64,000 nucleotides of DNA from Polytrichum commune. Lineage: Eukaryota; Streptophyta; Polytrichopsida; Polytrichales; Polytrichaceae. The position numbers and the translations under genes are program-made. The notes under the pieces are model-generated. The model was not told the DNA's origin and ran no database searches. It saw nothing but the letters and a program-made list of their open reading frames with translations. Positions within the stretch are counted from its first letter, which is position 1. Each line of letters starts with the position of its first letter. Shown one piece after another: positions 13,805-25,200 of this stretch. The stretch is taken from contig OX485808.1 of assembly GCA_950295325.1 (NCBI GenBank), positions 11,040,501-11,104,500 on the forward strand, read 5' to 3'.

Positions 13805-16168
13805 CTAGAAGACCCACTTGAGGAATGCCCATGCGGGGGCGATGAACAAGAGGAGGATGCCGACAGTGTGCGCGACACCGCGGGTTTCGCCAAAAGCAGC
13901 TTTGAAGCCGCCGGCATTCTTAATGTGCTGAACTAACAAGTAAGTTCCGATGATGAGACAGATGATGCTGGAGATCACGGTGCCCCTCACGTCGACGATC
14001 ACGCTGGGGGCTACGACGATCAAGAGGATGAATGCGGCAGGTAATTCGAGGTCACCTGAAATAAAATAGAACAAGGTCATCAGTACTGCAGTACTGAAAG
14101 AACGATTAAACACGTTCCGAGCAGAATTCGCTCTGCTCTCACAAAATGCACAATTCAATCATCAGAGACTTACCATGGATAGTCTGTGAGAACTGGGAAG
14201 CGAAGAAGAGACGCATGACGACGGCAATGAAAGCAATCCATTTGCCAATATCGCCCCTGCCAGAAAATTAATCAAAACTTAGTCCTTGCCCTGTATGCAT
14301 GGTTGAATCTTGTCTAACTCGGGGCAAACCAGAAAGCACACAATAGTTATAGCATCCCAACATAATCCAGCTGCAAGGTTTGGATTTTCTGGGATCAGTG
14401 AAGAGTCTTACCTCAAGTAACCAAAAAATGGCTCCGGGAGCTGCAGAGCAAGGTAGGGCACAAGCAAGGCAGTCAACAAGTTCGTCCTCCAGCCGGTCTT
14501 GTCCAACACCAACAAGTAGCTGCGCAGATGTTAAGGAGGGTTAACGTGATGACAGGGCTAAAGAGATCTTCTCACACTTCGAGATTACATGCAAGAAACC
14601 GAGTGGATCAACCCATATCATGGGAACACCAAAATGTATTCATGCAAATTCCATAAACTGCTTTCTGCAGATATTCTAATCACCTTGCAAACAGCTAGAA
14701 ATCATCTGACTTTGAAAATGCGAGCACTCTCCCACTGCTGACATATATGTAGTAGGCCATACAAATCGGAACCTATCGCAGAACAGAGAAATTTCATATT
14801 CTACTAACTTGAAAAGGATTGCAAAATTATACACTGAAAGACCTTGGAATTAAGGAATCCGTGAACCCAGTAATGCTCTTTGCAAATGCCTCAATAGCCA
14901 TTGCAATAAGAGATGAAAGGGGGTCACATCACACACAAAAGCTCCGGCCCCTACGGCATGGCTGGAGGGCGTCTTATGCAGGCGACACTTCAACGCTATT
15001 GTAACGCCTCGTAACGCTCCCTCATAAACGTCCCAAAAGCCCCCACCGCCCCGGCTTCAAGCCCCAATCCCTCACCATCCCTTCCTCAACCCAATCTGAC
15101 GGCCTGAAGCTTCAATCTCTGCTGTCACCTAGCCCCTCCTACCATAACGCGACCGTACTAACCTCGACAGCTACGCTAGACGAACTCTCACCCATCACCG
15201 TCCGCTCTCCATAAGCTCTGCTTACACTTGGAACTCTCCATAAACACTGACACCCCTAACGGAGGCTTAATCCCCTCTGTTAAGCCCGGGGACTATTCCT
15301 CAACCGCTGCACAGGAGGAGGACACCACCACCATCCTCCTCAAGTTCCCACCCCCGACCAGCATTCCATAAGCACTACTTAGATCAGAAGTCCTCTAAGC
15401 CTCAGACTTAAACTCCAAGCACCGACACCTCTTTTATGCAGGCTTGATCCCCCCTCTAAATTGCACGGCTTTCTCCGAAAGCCTTCCACAGGGAGGGCAC
15501 CACCACCATCCTCGAGTTTCTACCCCCAGCCACCACTGACCATCATTCCATAGGCACTGCTTAGGATAGAACTCTAAGCACTAACCACGGTCCCTAATCC
15601 AGAATTAATTCCCCGGATCTTAGATTACATCAACTACTCCTCAATCTATGCACAGGGAGGGCACCACCACCCGCCAGTACTCCATAAGCACTACTTAGAC
15701 TATAAGTCATCTTAACCCTCGAGATACCGACACCTCTGATTCACGCTTTAAGGCCCCAGCTCTCACTTAAGCGCACACGACCAATCCCAAGCTCCCACGC
15801 CCAACCAGCATTCGACTCCCGGACTACTTGCACCTAACCCTGTAGACAAACATTAGCGATGAAACAGTTACAGTGCTACACCACCACCACTAAACCCCAT
15901 CGGTCACCAGGATCAGACTTTGAGCCCTCCGGTCTCGTCATCCCTGGAATAGAATACTAGCAGACTCACGAGTTGGAGCATTTTTGTAAACTCACATGGC
16001 AGCGATCACTGCGAGCCATTGCAGAAGACCACCGGAGGTGAATCCGAGCTCCGCTGCTGCGTGCACGGTGAAGGCGGTCACGGCCTGGCTTAGTGCTTGC
16101 CAGTCCTGGTCCAGGGACACAGCGCCAGGCTGCGTCACATCCAGCGCGAACGCCCTGGAGGCCACCAT
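13805..16168 (-). CDS. COR413-PM: COR413-type cold-regulated plasma membrane protein
   Basis: Four exons on the minus strand join in frame: 16168-15996, 14519-14412, 14256-14174 and 14055-13805, all with GT-AG borders. They total 615 nt, giving 204 residues plus a TAG stop. The ATG at 16168 is the first start in the exon and gives MVASRAFALDV. The product matches the COR413/WCOR413 family by length and by the motifs YLLVLDKTGWRTNLLTALLV, RGDIGKWIAFIAVVMRLFF and LPAAFILLIVVAPSVIVDV. Six hydrophobic segments lie near residues 45-64, 70-90, 96-112, 125-142, 146-165 and 181-204, and it ends in FLKWVF. There is no chloroplast transit peptide, which favours the plasma-membrane rather than the inner-envelope branch. 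Family members are induced by cold or drought and are thought to stabilise membranes; their biochemical role is unsettled. Intron 1 is 1476 bp, the others 155 and 118 bp. Confidence 0.95.
15207..15780. repeat. Degenerate tandem repeat in COR413 intron 1
   Basis: Four imperfect units within the first intron, marked by TCCATAAGCACTACTTAG-like blocks at about 15208, 15365, 15547 and 15681. Each is followed by an ACCGACACCTCT-like block and preceded by a GGGAGGGCACCACCACCATC-like block. Unit spacing varies from about 135 to 182 bp. The array is C-rich on the plus strand, unlike the surrounding AT-rich intron. No coding potential. Confidence 0.7.
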
Positions 16169-16610
16169 GATTCTTCTTCTTCTGCTGAGTTACTCAGTCG
16201 AATCTCTCTTGGCAGCGGAGGCGGGAAAGGAAGCTAGAGGGACGTGCAGAGCTAGCAGTGTGTGGAGATCGTAAGTAGATCGCAATGGCAATGGCGATGG
16301 CGACACAGAGGGAGCTGAGTCGGAGAAGAGAAGAGGGGAGGAGCTATTGAGGAGCGCCGAAGGTGGTGGGTGGGTGGGTGAGTGCCAGCTCAGCTTTGAT
16401 CGCAAGGACAGCCTGGGCGAGACACGTGGCATGATCCAAGGAGAGGGAATATTGGGTGTCGAGGTGGGAGTGGTGGGTGGGAGACGTGGATTGGTGAGGT
16501 CGATCCCTGCTGGGAGGGACGTGGGATCTCGGCCGTCCATCGTGACGGTGAGGATCTCCGGGCATCTTCTGGGCCTTTTATGGCCGGGCGAGCTTTCTTT
16601 ACCATGGAGC

Positions 16611-16933
16611 ATGATGAGGGGCTGATCACACCGGCGAGTTTGGACACCATCTTTCGGCATCTCCGGCTGTAATAATGTGAAAAGTGGCAGGCCGACATTT
16701 ATTTTATGAACATAATCTCGAGCAATTTTACGACTAGAATTATTATAAACATAAATTTTGGTGTGATTAGGGCATCAGGGGTTGATCACACCGGCGAGTT
16801 CAGACATCATCCGTTGACATCTCCGGCTGTCATAGCTTCAAAAGTGGTGGGCCAACATCTATTCCTCAACATAATTCCCAACGATTACACGGTTGGAATC
16901 AAACGGAAAGTTTGATGTGATCAGGGCATGAGG
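16611..16933 (+). repeat. Repeat family R2, tandem pair upstream of COR413
   Basis: Two units with a 160-bp period: GCTGATCACACCGGCGAGTT at 16621 and GTTGATCACACCGGCGAGTT at 16781. Both continue with CATCTCCGGCTGT, AAAAGTGG and ACATAAT blocks and end TTTGRTGTGATYAGGGCATS. A third, single copy lies at 61559-61713. Unit ends are weakly inverted (TGATCACACC against GGTGTGATCA), so it may derive from a small transposon. It sits about 450 bp upstream of the COR413 start codon, within promoter range. Confidence 0.75.
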
Positions 16934-16999
16934 GAGGTCGGGGCTCCTTTCAAACACCAAGTCCAAAATTTGATTTGTAGCATGCCCACATTTAATTTG

Positions 17000-17123
17000 T
17001 TGGTGTGGGTGACCAACGAATGGCTCCTACCAGCAAGGGATACTTTTAGCCCTGGTTTGGTTAGTGATAGTCGTTGGATGTAACCAGTGTTGGTAGGAAC
17101 CGTTCATTGGTAGCTCACACCAA
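17000..17123. repeat. Foldback, 124 bp
   Basis: Left arm TTGGTGTGGGTGACCAACGA plus ATGGCTCCTACCA pairs with the right arm TGGTAGGAACCGTTCATTGG plus TAGCTCACACCAA, with a spacer of about 50 bp. MITE-like, non-coding. Confidence 0.65.
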
Positions 17124-19129
17124 TAAGTGTGGGTGAGCTATTGGTTAGGCTTGCAAACTTGGCCTACATTTATAAGTTTGTAATTAATACTCTTGTATTT
17201 TGATAGTATTTATTACTTCGTGCATACAAAGATCGCCAATTGACTATTTACTTTGTACAAACACAAAAATATAATCTTTTAATTCCTATTCAAGGTTACT
17301 TTATGTTTTGAACCAAGGTCAAGTTTACTCCAATATAAGTAAAGGTTCCAAGAATATCTTCTTTTGAATGGAGTACATATTGAGATTATTATGGACATAA
17401 ATCATGGTGTTGTGAACATATCAAATTTGAACTCAATTCCCCTTCTATACTCGTTATAAATATTTTCAAAGATTGATGTCATCATCTGCACTCCAAAAGT
17501 ATTACTGCAATCCAATATTTGAAGTTATTCAAGTATATATGTATTTTTGTAAACATGTTGTGATCAACTTTGCTTTATTCTAGATATTTATTGCTTAGAA
17601 AATATTGAAGGATCTTCTCGAATGTTTTGTTTACTAATTTGAATGACATTGAAAGGTCTTTGTATGATGATCTTGAAAGTCAATATTATGTGTTTGTTAA
17701 GGTAGATGGGTCTTAAGTGGCTCATTTTCTTAATCGGACCCCTAGATTTGATTGGTATGTGGTTCAGTGACCATCAAAGAGCAAACATTATATAGACACA
17801 TGTTTAAAAGAGGTTGGGCTATGTCTTCAAATACTAATAACAACTCCACACTTGACAATGAACTTACTATGTATCCAGTTGAAAAATCGTCAAACATGCA
17901 CTTTGGATAACCGTAACTAAAGCATGGGAGATATGACTTTCAATCCAGGTTTTGCTTATGCTTCATCATAGATTTGATAATGCAACACAAGTTGTGTTGT
18001 GGAAAACTAATTGGTAGAAGAGGGAGAACATGAAAAGTGAACCAAATAACACCCATGTACCTTAATGCCAAGGAAGAAGAAGATGTAAATCACGAGGATG
18101 TTCAAAAAAAAAAATTTGTATTTTTTTCCTTATGATTTTTTTCCCCCTTCCCAAGAGAGGCATATTCTTGTATGTTGATTTCATCAAAAACACCATTGAC
18201 ATGAATGTAGACATGGTTTTAGGTATGGAGTCAAGGGTAATGTGCGCCATTACTTGTGCATGTTGACTAGATTTAAGACAATAGTCTAGATTAAGTTTAA
18301 AGTAAAAGTATAGAGTTCATCATATTTGCTTTATAAAGTTCGCACTTTTGCATAAACAAGTATATATCATATTTTCAAATGCAAAGAAAATTTGAACCGC
18401 GAATAATTTGGTTTTGTCTTTTGTTTTATTTTAGATTTACTGTAGAAAATTATAATTATAATTTTGGCCAAAAAAATATGACCTAGATATGTTAAATGTA
18501 TTTTTTGAATAAGTTTGTCATTTGAAAGCTAATTTGGGAGTCTCCATTTTTATTAACTTTGGTACGACATTTCTATGACAATATCTTATTGTGATTGTCT
18601 AGACCAATGATCGCAATGCAAACATATTATTGTGTTGATGTATTTCATTGAACATGATGTGATGCCTTATTCCAATCCAATATAGGTGTCCAATTAAAAA
18701 AAAGTAATTGAATAACACCCACATACCTTAGTATGCTATTTGTCTATGTTTACTTCAAATAAAGTAATATTCACCCCTTTAAAAAAAAGTTCCAACATGA
18801 TGTTAGTTGAATTGGATACCTTGGACATTGAAATGAAGGGTACGTTCACATTAGGGGTCCACCCGTGATGTACCATTCCGTAGTACCATAGGATTCTCGG
18901 GCTCCAACCCTAAAACACAAATTTCTAGTGATTAAGATATGCATTGTGGTACATGGTAGCCTCGTGAACCGGACAACCACCGTGGGTTGGCATCATATTG
19001 GCTCATCCCTTGCCACGCGTTCCAAGCATGCTTGAAAAAGCACGCGATCGTCACACATCTATTCCTACGGTTTTAGTCAAGGTTGAAATTAATGTGTGGT
19101 AGTTCCTTAGAGAACATTGACGTGTCTTA
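17124..19129. other. Gene-free AT-rich stretch
   Basis: No supported coding region, RNA gene or clear repeat. A homopolymer-rich block lies near 18107-18145. Confidence 0.45.
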
Positions 19130-19563
19130 GGGCTGGTTTAGACTACAGTGAAGAAGTGCACCAATCAAGAATTTTAAGGGAATGGAGTAATCTGATTGGC
19201 TACGAAAGAGGTTCTTCGCCGGCTGGGGTTTCCCACTATGGCCAAGATTTCTCCAGTGGAGAACTTCAAGTATGAAAGAAAAAACGACATGATTGTCAAC
19301 ATCGTTGTCACCATAACAACATTTTTGTTAGGGAAGTTCTCCGCAAGTCATGTTTCTTGGGCAACCTCAAACTCTTGGACGAGAAACTTGGCCTTCGGAG
19401 AACTCCAACTTGAGGTATTTTTTTAATTGTGTGTGTGTGTGTGTGTGTGTGTGTTTAAATAATACTTTTGTCCCCCATACCAACCGTTGTCTCAAATAAG
19501 CTTGTCTTGAGTTAAAATTCTTGACTGACCAGTGCACTTCTTCACCATAGTCTAAACTAGCTC
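19130..19563. mobile_element. PIF/Harbinger (Tourist)-like MITE B
   Basis: 434 bp flanked by TTA on both sides (19127-19129 and 19564-19566). The inverted ends are about 47 bp long: left GGGCTGGTTTAGACTACAGT, then GAAGAAGTGCAC and CAAGAATTTTAA; the right end, reversed, begins GAGCTAGTTTAGACTATGGT and continues with the same blocks. A (TG)n microsatellite lies inside at about 19430-19455. It contains a 76-codon open frame with no recognisable motif, so it is non-autonomous. Confidence 0.8.
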
Positions 19564-19566
19564 TTA

Positions 19567-21644
19567 AATTTCAATTTGCGGTTCATAACTTAGGGCCATC
19601 GTACACTAGAGTTTGAGTGCCCTCGACCCATGATATACAAATTAAGTGATTGGTCAAGAAGCCAAAGACAATCAAAGTTCACTTTACACTAGACTTTGAA
19701 GGCACGAGGGACCGAAGATTTTGGCATGCATGAAAACTCTACATGACATCTTACATGAAATCAAATGGATGATGTCACATGGTCTATCAGATATTGCGTT
19801 AAGCCCATAAAAAAGAGGTGGAATTCACACAAAATTAAGGGCCATGGCTATCATTATATTGTCATTGGCTCTTAGGCATGGTGGGTATCCAAACCCAAAC
19901 ATATTTTGCAGTCCCTTGATATGGTCCACTATCACTTTACACCAAGCTCAAGGGCCTATCAATTGCAAAATTGGAATGTGTGTTTCCCATGGTACAGCCT
20001 TTGGGTAATTTTCAAGGGCTCTTAGATTTCACGGTCATGGCTCTTGGTCTCTATAAAAAGTGGCTCTTATAAAGACTTAAGTTCGACTGTGACTATGCAA
20101 AATGTCACACTGAGAAAGGTGAGGAATCAGCATCAATGATCAAGCAGACTTTCTATTTGTGAGGCTAAGGCACTTTCCTAACCAAGGTTGCGTTCATATT
20201 CAAGGAGGGACCGGGGAGGGAGAGGCAACGGCTAGGATTGAACGAGATATGAGTGGGAAAGAAATTAAATTACCTTCACCTCAAGGATTTTCTCAGTTAT
20301 GAATGTGAGTCATACTTGAATCAACTATGGACACCATCCCGATGCAAAATCATTGTTGCTTACCGCACCTCATAACATAGACTTGTCATTGAAGTTGGCC
20401 AGCGGTCAATGATCCCAATCTCTAGAGAGAGCAAGTTATGCCACTTTGTTCTTACAATGTGGTTGAAAAGTACACATTTTTTTGTTGGAGTGTCCCCTCT
20501 ACAACTCCATAAGAGGTAAGTTTCCTTCGCTCTATGAGGATGTAGTACCAGAGGGTACCCTTAAAACCTTTGCATTTTGACGTGCACCATGAGGTCTTTC
20601 AAATGCCGATGACAGACCTTTCTTTTTCCCTCTCAGCCTTTGTGATTTTGAGACTGTGTGTTGGTGGTTGTTGGTTGATAAATAAATAAAACGAACATCA
20701 ATGTTTTTGTTACACTAGTCAACATGCAATGTCCATTCGCCACATGTTGACTTTTGAGGGAGGGAGGTGACTTATGCCTATTCATATAGGTGGACCATAG
20801 CTTAGTATTAGTCTTATTACAATCTACCCTTTTAAGTTTTACCTCTTTAAGTGCAATGTCCATGTGGCGAAATCCCTAGCATGGTCGCCAAAATGTCGAG
20901 GTCACCTTCAACCCTCAGCCTTAGACGGTGTAACCCGCTGCTGACCGGTTTACATAGACACTACACCTATCCAAATTAGCATGTTTATAAATTTCTAAAC
21001 TTGAAGGTGGTCTGATGCATAGCGTTTCTAATATGATGTTTCTTCTTAGTGAATCTCCAAGGAGAAAGTGCTCTAAGTTTTCAAGGTTATGTTTCCCTAA
21101 ATCCTAATGTCGAGGTTAAGTGTACTTAGAGGAACTTCATTTCCGATTTGAACTCTAATGCTCTAATGCACCGAGGGTGCCGATTTGAACCCTGATGTTC
21201 TAGTGCACTGAGGGTGCCGATTTTGACTTCAAATGCAATGCTCGGGAGCTTGGACACTCACGTATGATCTTCGGGCAAAAGGATGTGTATTAAGGCCCTT
21301 AAGTTGGCCTCTTATATAGTCTTCCACATCTATGTTTTTGTAAGATTCTAATATATGTCAGTTTCAGCTAAATTTATAACTTCATCTATTTATAGCCTGA
21401 TTTCAAAGTCTTGATTCAAAGTTTCTAAATCTACCTTGCCTAACATGTACTTCCTACCTACATATCCCTTCGTATCCCCTAGTTGGATTATCATCCATCC
21501 ATCCTTCAATTACCCACATGTTAAAAAGGGGGGGGGGGCTGGTGCCCCTTCAGTTCTCAAGCTGGCCCTGTTCCCATTTGCTCTTGGAGTCCCGGATCCG
21601 TCGTTCCCACTGGTTGTTCGCTTCCCAACTGGCCTCGCCTTGCC
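19567..21644. other. Gene-free stretch with a small tandem repeat
   Basis: No gene supported. Between 21143 and about 21225 a 37-bp unit (CCGATTTGAAC, then CTAATG, then CACCGAGGGTG) is repeated about 2.3 times. Confidence 0.5.
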
Positions 21645-21843
21645 GGTCCCGTTTACACCGGCTCCTTGCCAGCTCTGCCCCTTCGTCGTCGCTGGTCCCG
21701 TTTACACTGGCTCATGGCCAGCTCTCCTCTCTTCGTCTTCGCTGGTCCCGTTTACACTGGCTCCTGGCCAACTCTCTTCTCTTCGTCTTCGCTGGTCCCG
21801 TTTACACTGGCTCCTGGCCAACTCTCCTCTCTTCGTCTTCGTT
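21645..21843 (+). repeat. 50-bp minisatellite, four units
   Basis: Units start at 21645, 21694, 21744 and 21794 with GGTCCCGTTTACACTGGCTC, followed by a TGGCCARCTCT and CTTCGTCTTCGCT block. The first unit is 49 bp and the most diverged. The array is markedly more GC-rich than its surroundings and produces long spurious open frames in three phases. It ends about 80 bp before the pogo-like element. Confidence 0.9.
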
Positions 21844-21924
21844 GGCCGTCCTTCGTCTTGTCTCCAGAGTTCCCGCTGGTTGTTCGCTTGTCTGTTGGGT
21901 CGATGCCTCTACAGAAGGTGAGTA

Positions 21925-22953
21925 CAGTCAAGACTCTATAAGTGTTACCCCTATAAGCGTTATAATTTCATATATGTTAAGAAATTTTTACTCCCCTACA
22001 AAAACACAATTGGTAAGACTAGTGAGTGTTATGTGTTAAGTGTTATAACATACTCTATTCCCTTCTTTGTTAATTGCACCTTTATAAGTGTTAATTTTGA
22101 GAAAATCAAGGTAATAATATATGAGAGCATACATTTTAAACATGTAATCACATTTATCCCATATTCTTTGCGAACAAGTCAAATATTCTCCCTTATTTAA
22201 AGATCCTTCCTCCTTGTACACTTTCAAGCAATTTGGGAGAGGAGATGGCAGACAAAGAAGGTTTGGGAGTTGGGGTGCTTGCTGGGTGCTAGTTTGCTAG
22301 TTGGGGCTTACAATACTTGATATAGCATCTTTCAAGCACAACAATCAGGGTCTGGCGCAACAATTAGGGTCAACAATCAGGCAGGCGCTTAACCTGTATG
22401 GAGCTTTTTTTGTCTTTTTAAAGAAAAAATTGCAAGCAGAGTGTTAGTTAACATGTTTACGGATCAATCAAGGGTATGGAGATTGAATTTTATTTGATTT
22501 TTCCCTTTTTCCCAAAAATTTGCAATTTTTGTAATTATAGGCAAATTTAATTGTTGTTCAACCGCGCATCAACAATCAAGTTGAGGTATGGGATCTGAAT
22601 TTTTATTTTTTATTTTAAAGAAAATTGCAATTTTCATGATTGCGGGCAAGGTATGGAACATGATTTTTAATTATTATTTTTCCTTTTTAGGTTAGTTTAG
22701 TTGGAAGAATCTTGTCAAGTTACAACTATATAGATTATTTCTTTCAATTATTTTAGTTGAATTATGTATTATCATTTCTACATTCATTTTTATTTTATAA
22801 AACTTTATGTTCTTCATTTTTGAAAATTTTAAGTGTTATTTCTATAAATGTTATTAATCACTGGTATGAATTCTATAAGTGTTACTTGTTATAATTCCAT
22901 ATATGTTATTTTTTTGCTACTCCCGACCTATAACATTTATAGAGTCTTGACTG
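21925..22953. mobile_element. pogo/Tc1-mariner-like element, non-autonomous
   Basis: 1029 bp bounded by TA dinucleotides (21923-21924 and 22954-22955), the usual duplication for this superfamily. The ends are inverted repeats starting CAGTCAAGACTCTATAARTG, 23 bp with one mismatch. From memory this resembles the tips of plant pogo-like elements such as Arabidopsis Emigrant/Lemi1. A 55-bp subterminal block (CTATAAGTGTTAC, TATAATTYCATATATGTTA, CTCCC) occurs near both ends in direct orientation, and the short motif ATAAGTGTTA recurs further inside. No transposase frame is present: the longest internal frame is 63 codons with no helix-turn-helix or DDD/DDE pattern. Confidence 0.85.
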
Positions 22954-23129
22954 TATGTGGGTAGTAGTGGGGCCTTGAATTCGGGGGAGGGCCATAGTGT
23001 TGAATGTGGGTAGTTTTTTTGAGGATTTTTTCTATACTTGATTGTTGGGATGGGGATTAGGGCGGTGTAGAATGGGTTTTTGTACCATGTGTATATATCA
23101 GTGAGTTATTGAGAGGAAATGTAGTGTCT

Positions 23130-24480
23130 ATCAAGCATGTATGAATGTTGAAGTGTTTGTTTAGTATGTATAAGGTTCTTGCGGTAGGTGATCTAGAGTA
23201 GGCTTGGTAATTTAATTGGGCAATGTATTCAATGCCACCATATTTATTAACTGTGAATTTGACTAGACCTTGGTAAATTTCACCAAGTGGGCATGGGTCG
23301 TTGAGTGTCTATGTGAGTTGTTTACGAAGTGTGGTAGTATATTTGGGGAGGAGAGGTAGAAGGTTTTTTTACCAAAGTCTTCACAATGTGAGGATATTGG
23401 GAGAGTTTTTGGGGAAGTTACAAATGGATTTTGTGAGTGTAATGAAGAGCTTGTTAAGGTTTTTGAGTTATGGGACAAAAAGAGGGGGGGGGGGCGTAGA
23501 AAGCATATTCGATCCCTAATCGTATGACGATGTTGAGGATTTTCAGTTTTTGTTGTATTAAAGCCAGTGATAGGAGTGGGGCAATACTTTGTGTCATAAT
23601 TTATGAGGCAATGATTGCTTTTGGGTTGTCCCATCTAAACGATGGACTCATCTTATTCGGAGGTATGTATATGGTTTGCTTTGTGATAGGATAGGTAGTT
23701 GTTGGCTTTTGTAGTGGATTTTTGTACCTTTAGGTATGTGGTAAATGCAAGGGGTGGTAGTTTTGTTTTGTTGGGCACCCTGTAATTGCACATTTGTTAA
23801 AGCCAAGGTCCATATGCGTCCAATCCAGATATTGCCTAAGCTTATTGGGTTGGGGTTGGACATTCTCTATGTTATTTGTGATGATGGCTAGATCGTCTAC
23901 ACATGCTATGGGGTGATGGTGTTTGGTGAGGTGTTGAAGTGATATCCAAGTTAGTCTTTTTGTAGCTATCTAAGTAGGGGTTCCAAAAGGATGGTGAATA
24001 GGTATGGGCTCAACGTGTCTTCATGAATGATTCCACGACTGATTTGTATGGGAGGGGTTGTGGTGAAATGTGTCCCTCTAAATGACATGGAGGACTCAAT
24101 GTAGATGTTTCCTATGAGTTCTATGGCATCTAGTGGGTATTCAAGGTCGTCCATTGTGGCTAGTAATCTTGGATGGTCTATTGAGTTGAATGCATTTTTG
24201 AAGTCTATGTAGGTGAGATATATGATTTTTATTTGTGTACTTAGTACCTTCGAATGCAACAATGATGGCTTGGATTTGTCTAGCATTGTTTCTTCATGGG
24301 GCGGAAGCCTTCTTGGCTGTGGTGTAAGATTTGATGATATTCGCCAAATGTTGTAAAAAGGGAGGTTAGTGTGCTAGTGAATAACTTGTAGGTGGTACAT
24401 GCTAATGCTATAGGTTTGTAGTTGGTGATTACTGTGTTGTTTTTCCTTTTTCTTTTTCTTTCAAGTTAGTGATAATATTC
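23130..24480 (-). pseudogene. LINE reverse transcriptase fragment, decayed
   Basis: The minus strand carries most of a non-LTR retrotransposon reverse transcriptase, spread over all frames. In order: NYKPIALACTTYKLFTSTL (about 24420), SQEGFRPMKKQC (about 24300), the polymerase motif YIDFKNAFNSIDHPRLLATM (24210), RGIIHEDTLSPYLFTILLEP (23985), the active-site motif with CVDDLAIIT in place of YADD (about 23890), then LGFNKCAITGCP. Thumb-like and C-terminal segments follow down to about 23130 (LNDPCPLGEIYQGLVKFTV). Many stops and shifts make it inactive. The 5' part (ORF1, apurinic endonuclease) is absent. Sequence style suggests it belongs to the same family as the fragment at 45020-45531, which would be its missing C-terminus; that is inference. 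Confidence 0.85.
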
Positions 24481-24772
24481 TTTCCTATTATGCAGGTGAC
24501 CTAGGTTCGATCCCTAACAACAGCATTTTGTGGGTGCATTTCTTGCTTGTCATACATGATTTGGTCCATTTTTGAGACCAAAATGGATGTTTGGACCCGG
24601 ACTACCATTGCCCAGTATAAAATTTCCCAACTCGATGCAGATATGTTCCGAATATTTTGGTGTAAAGACTCAAGTCAAGCACTGCAGTCTGCACGTGCAA
24701 AATGGGAGCTTTTGTTCTTTAAAATGGGAGCTTTTGTTCTTTATGACTTTGAAACACAAGTACTCCATGGCA

Positions 24773-24888
24773 CGCTTTACATGATTTAGGCGAACCAACC
24801 CCATACGCTTGTTCCTTGTTGGATGCCTAAACCCTTGCTTCCAAGGAACCAGTGTACGGGTTGGTTCGCCCCAGCCCGCTTTACATGG
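24773..24888. mobile_element. Miniature hairpin element with 11-bp flanking repeats
   Basis: An 82-nt hairpin (24789-24870) has arms GGCGAACCAACCCCATACGC and TGTACGGGTTGGTTCGCC, with further pairing inside (GTTCCTTG / CAAGGAAC). It lies between two identical 11-bp direct repeats CGCTTTACATG (24773-24783 and 24878-24888), which look like a target-site duplication of Mutator-like length. No coding region. A separate 22-bp tandem duplication precedes it at about 24699-24742. Confidence 0.65.
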
Positions 24889-24990
24889 GTTTCATACCCT
24901 TCTTTCACCCATCCATGGTTTTTTTTTTGTAAATGTTTTCTCATATAGAGGAGTAGTTTAGGGAGGGAAACAATCTTTGATGATTACACA

Positions 24991-25200
24991 GTTTTGTCTG
25001 ATTATTGTGGGTTATTATTTGGAGTTACGTGTTGCTATAACTTTTTATTCTTCAGAATATCATCTTTATCCAAATAAGATAAGCATTTAGTATGCACACC
25101 GAAGAGTATGATTTATCTTAGTTGGTAGAATAAGATACCCACAATAAAAAGTTGTAGCAACACATAATTCCAAATGATAACCCACACTAATTAGACAAAA
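24991..25200. mobile_element. Foldback MITE, 60-bp arms
   Basis: Arms at 24992-25051 and 25141-25200 are near-complete inverted copies. Key blocks are TTTTGTCTGATTATTGTGGG, TTATTATTTGGAGTTACGTG and TTGCTATAACTTTTTATT, with a few mismatches. The spacer is about 90 bp. Target-site duplication not determined. Non-coding. Confidence 0.75.

Noticed and set aside
13718-13936. Plus-strand frame over the COR413 last exon
   Set aside because: It is the shadow of the minus-strand coding exon and its 3' flank.
16190-16698. Pro/Ser-rich minus-strand frames upstream of COR413
   Set aside because: Overlapping frames in a GC-richer promoter stretch, with no homology and no connection to the gene's reading frame.
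21436-22039. Three overlapping plus-strand frames of 91-173 codons
   Set aside because: They arise because the 50-bp minisatellite lacks stops in several phases. The peptide just repeats, and one frame runs into the transposon.
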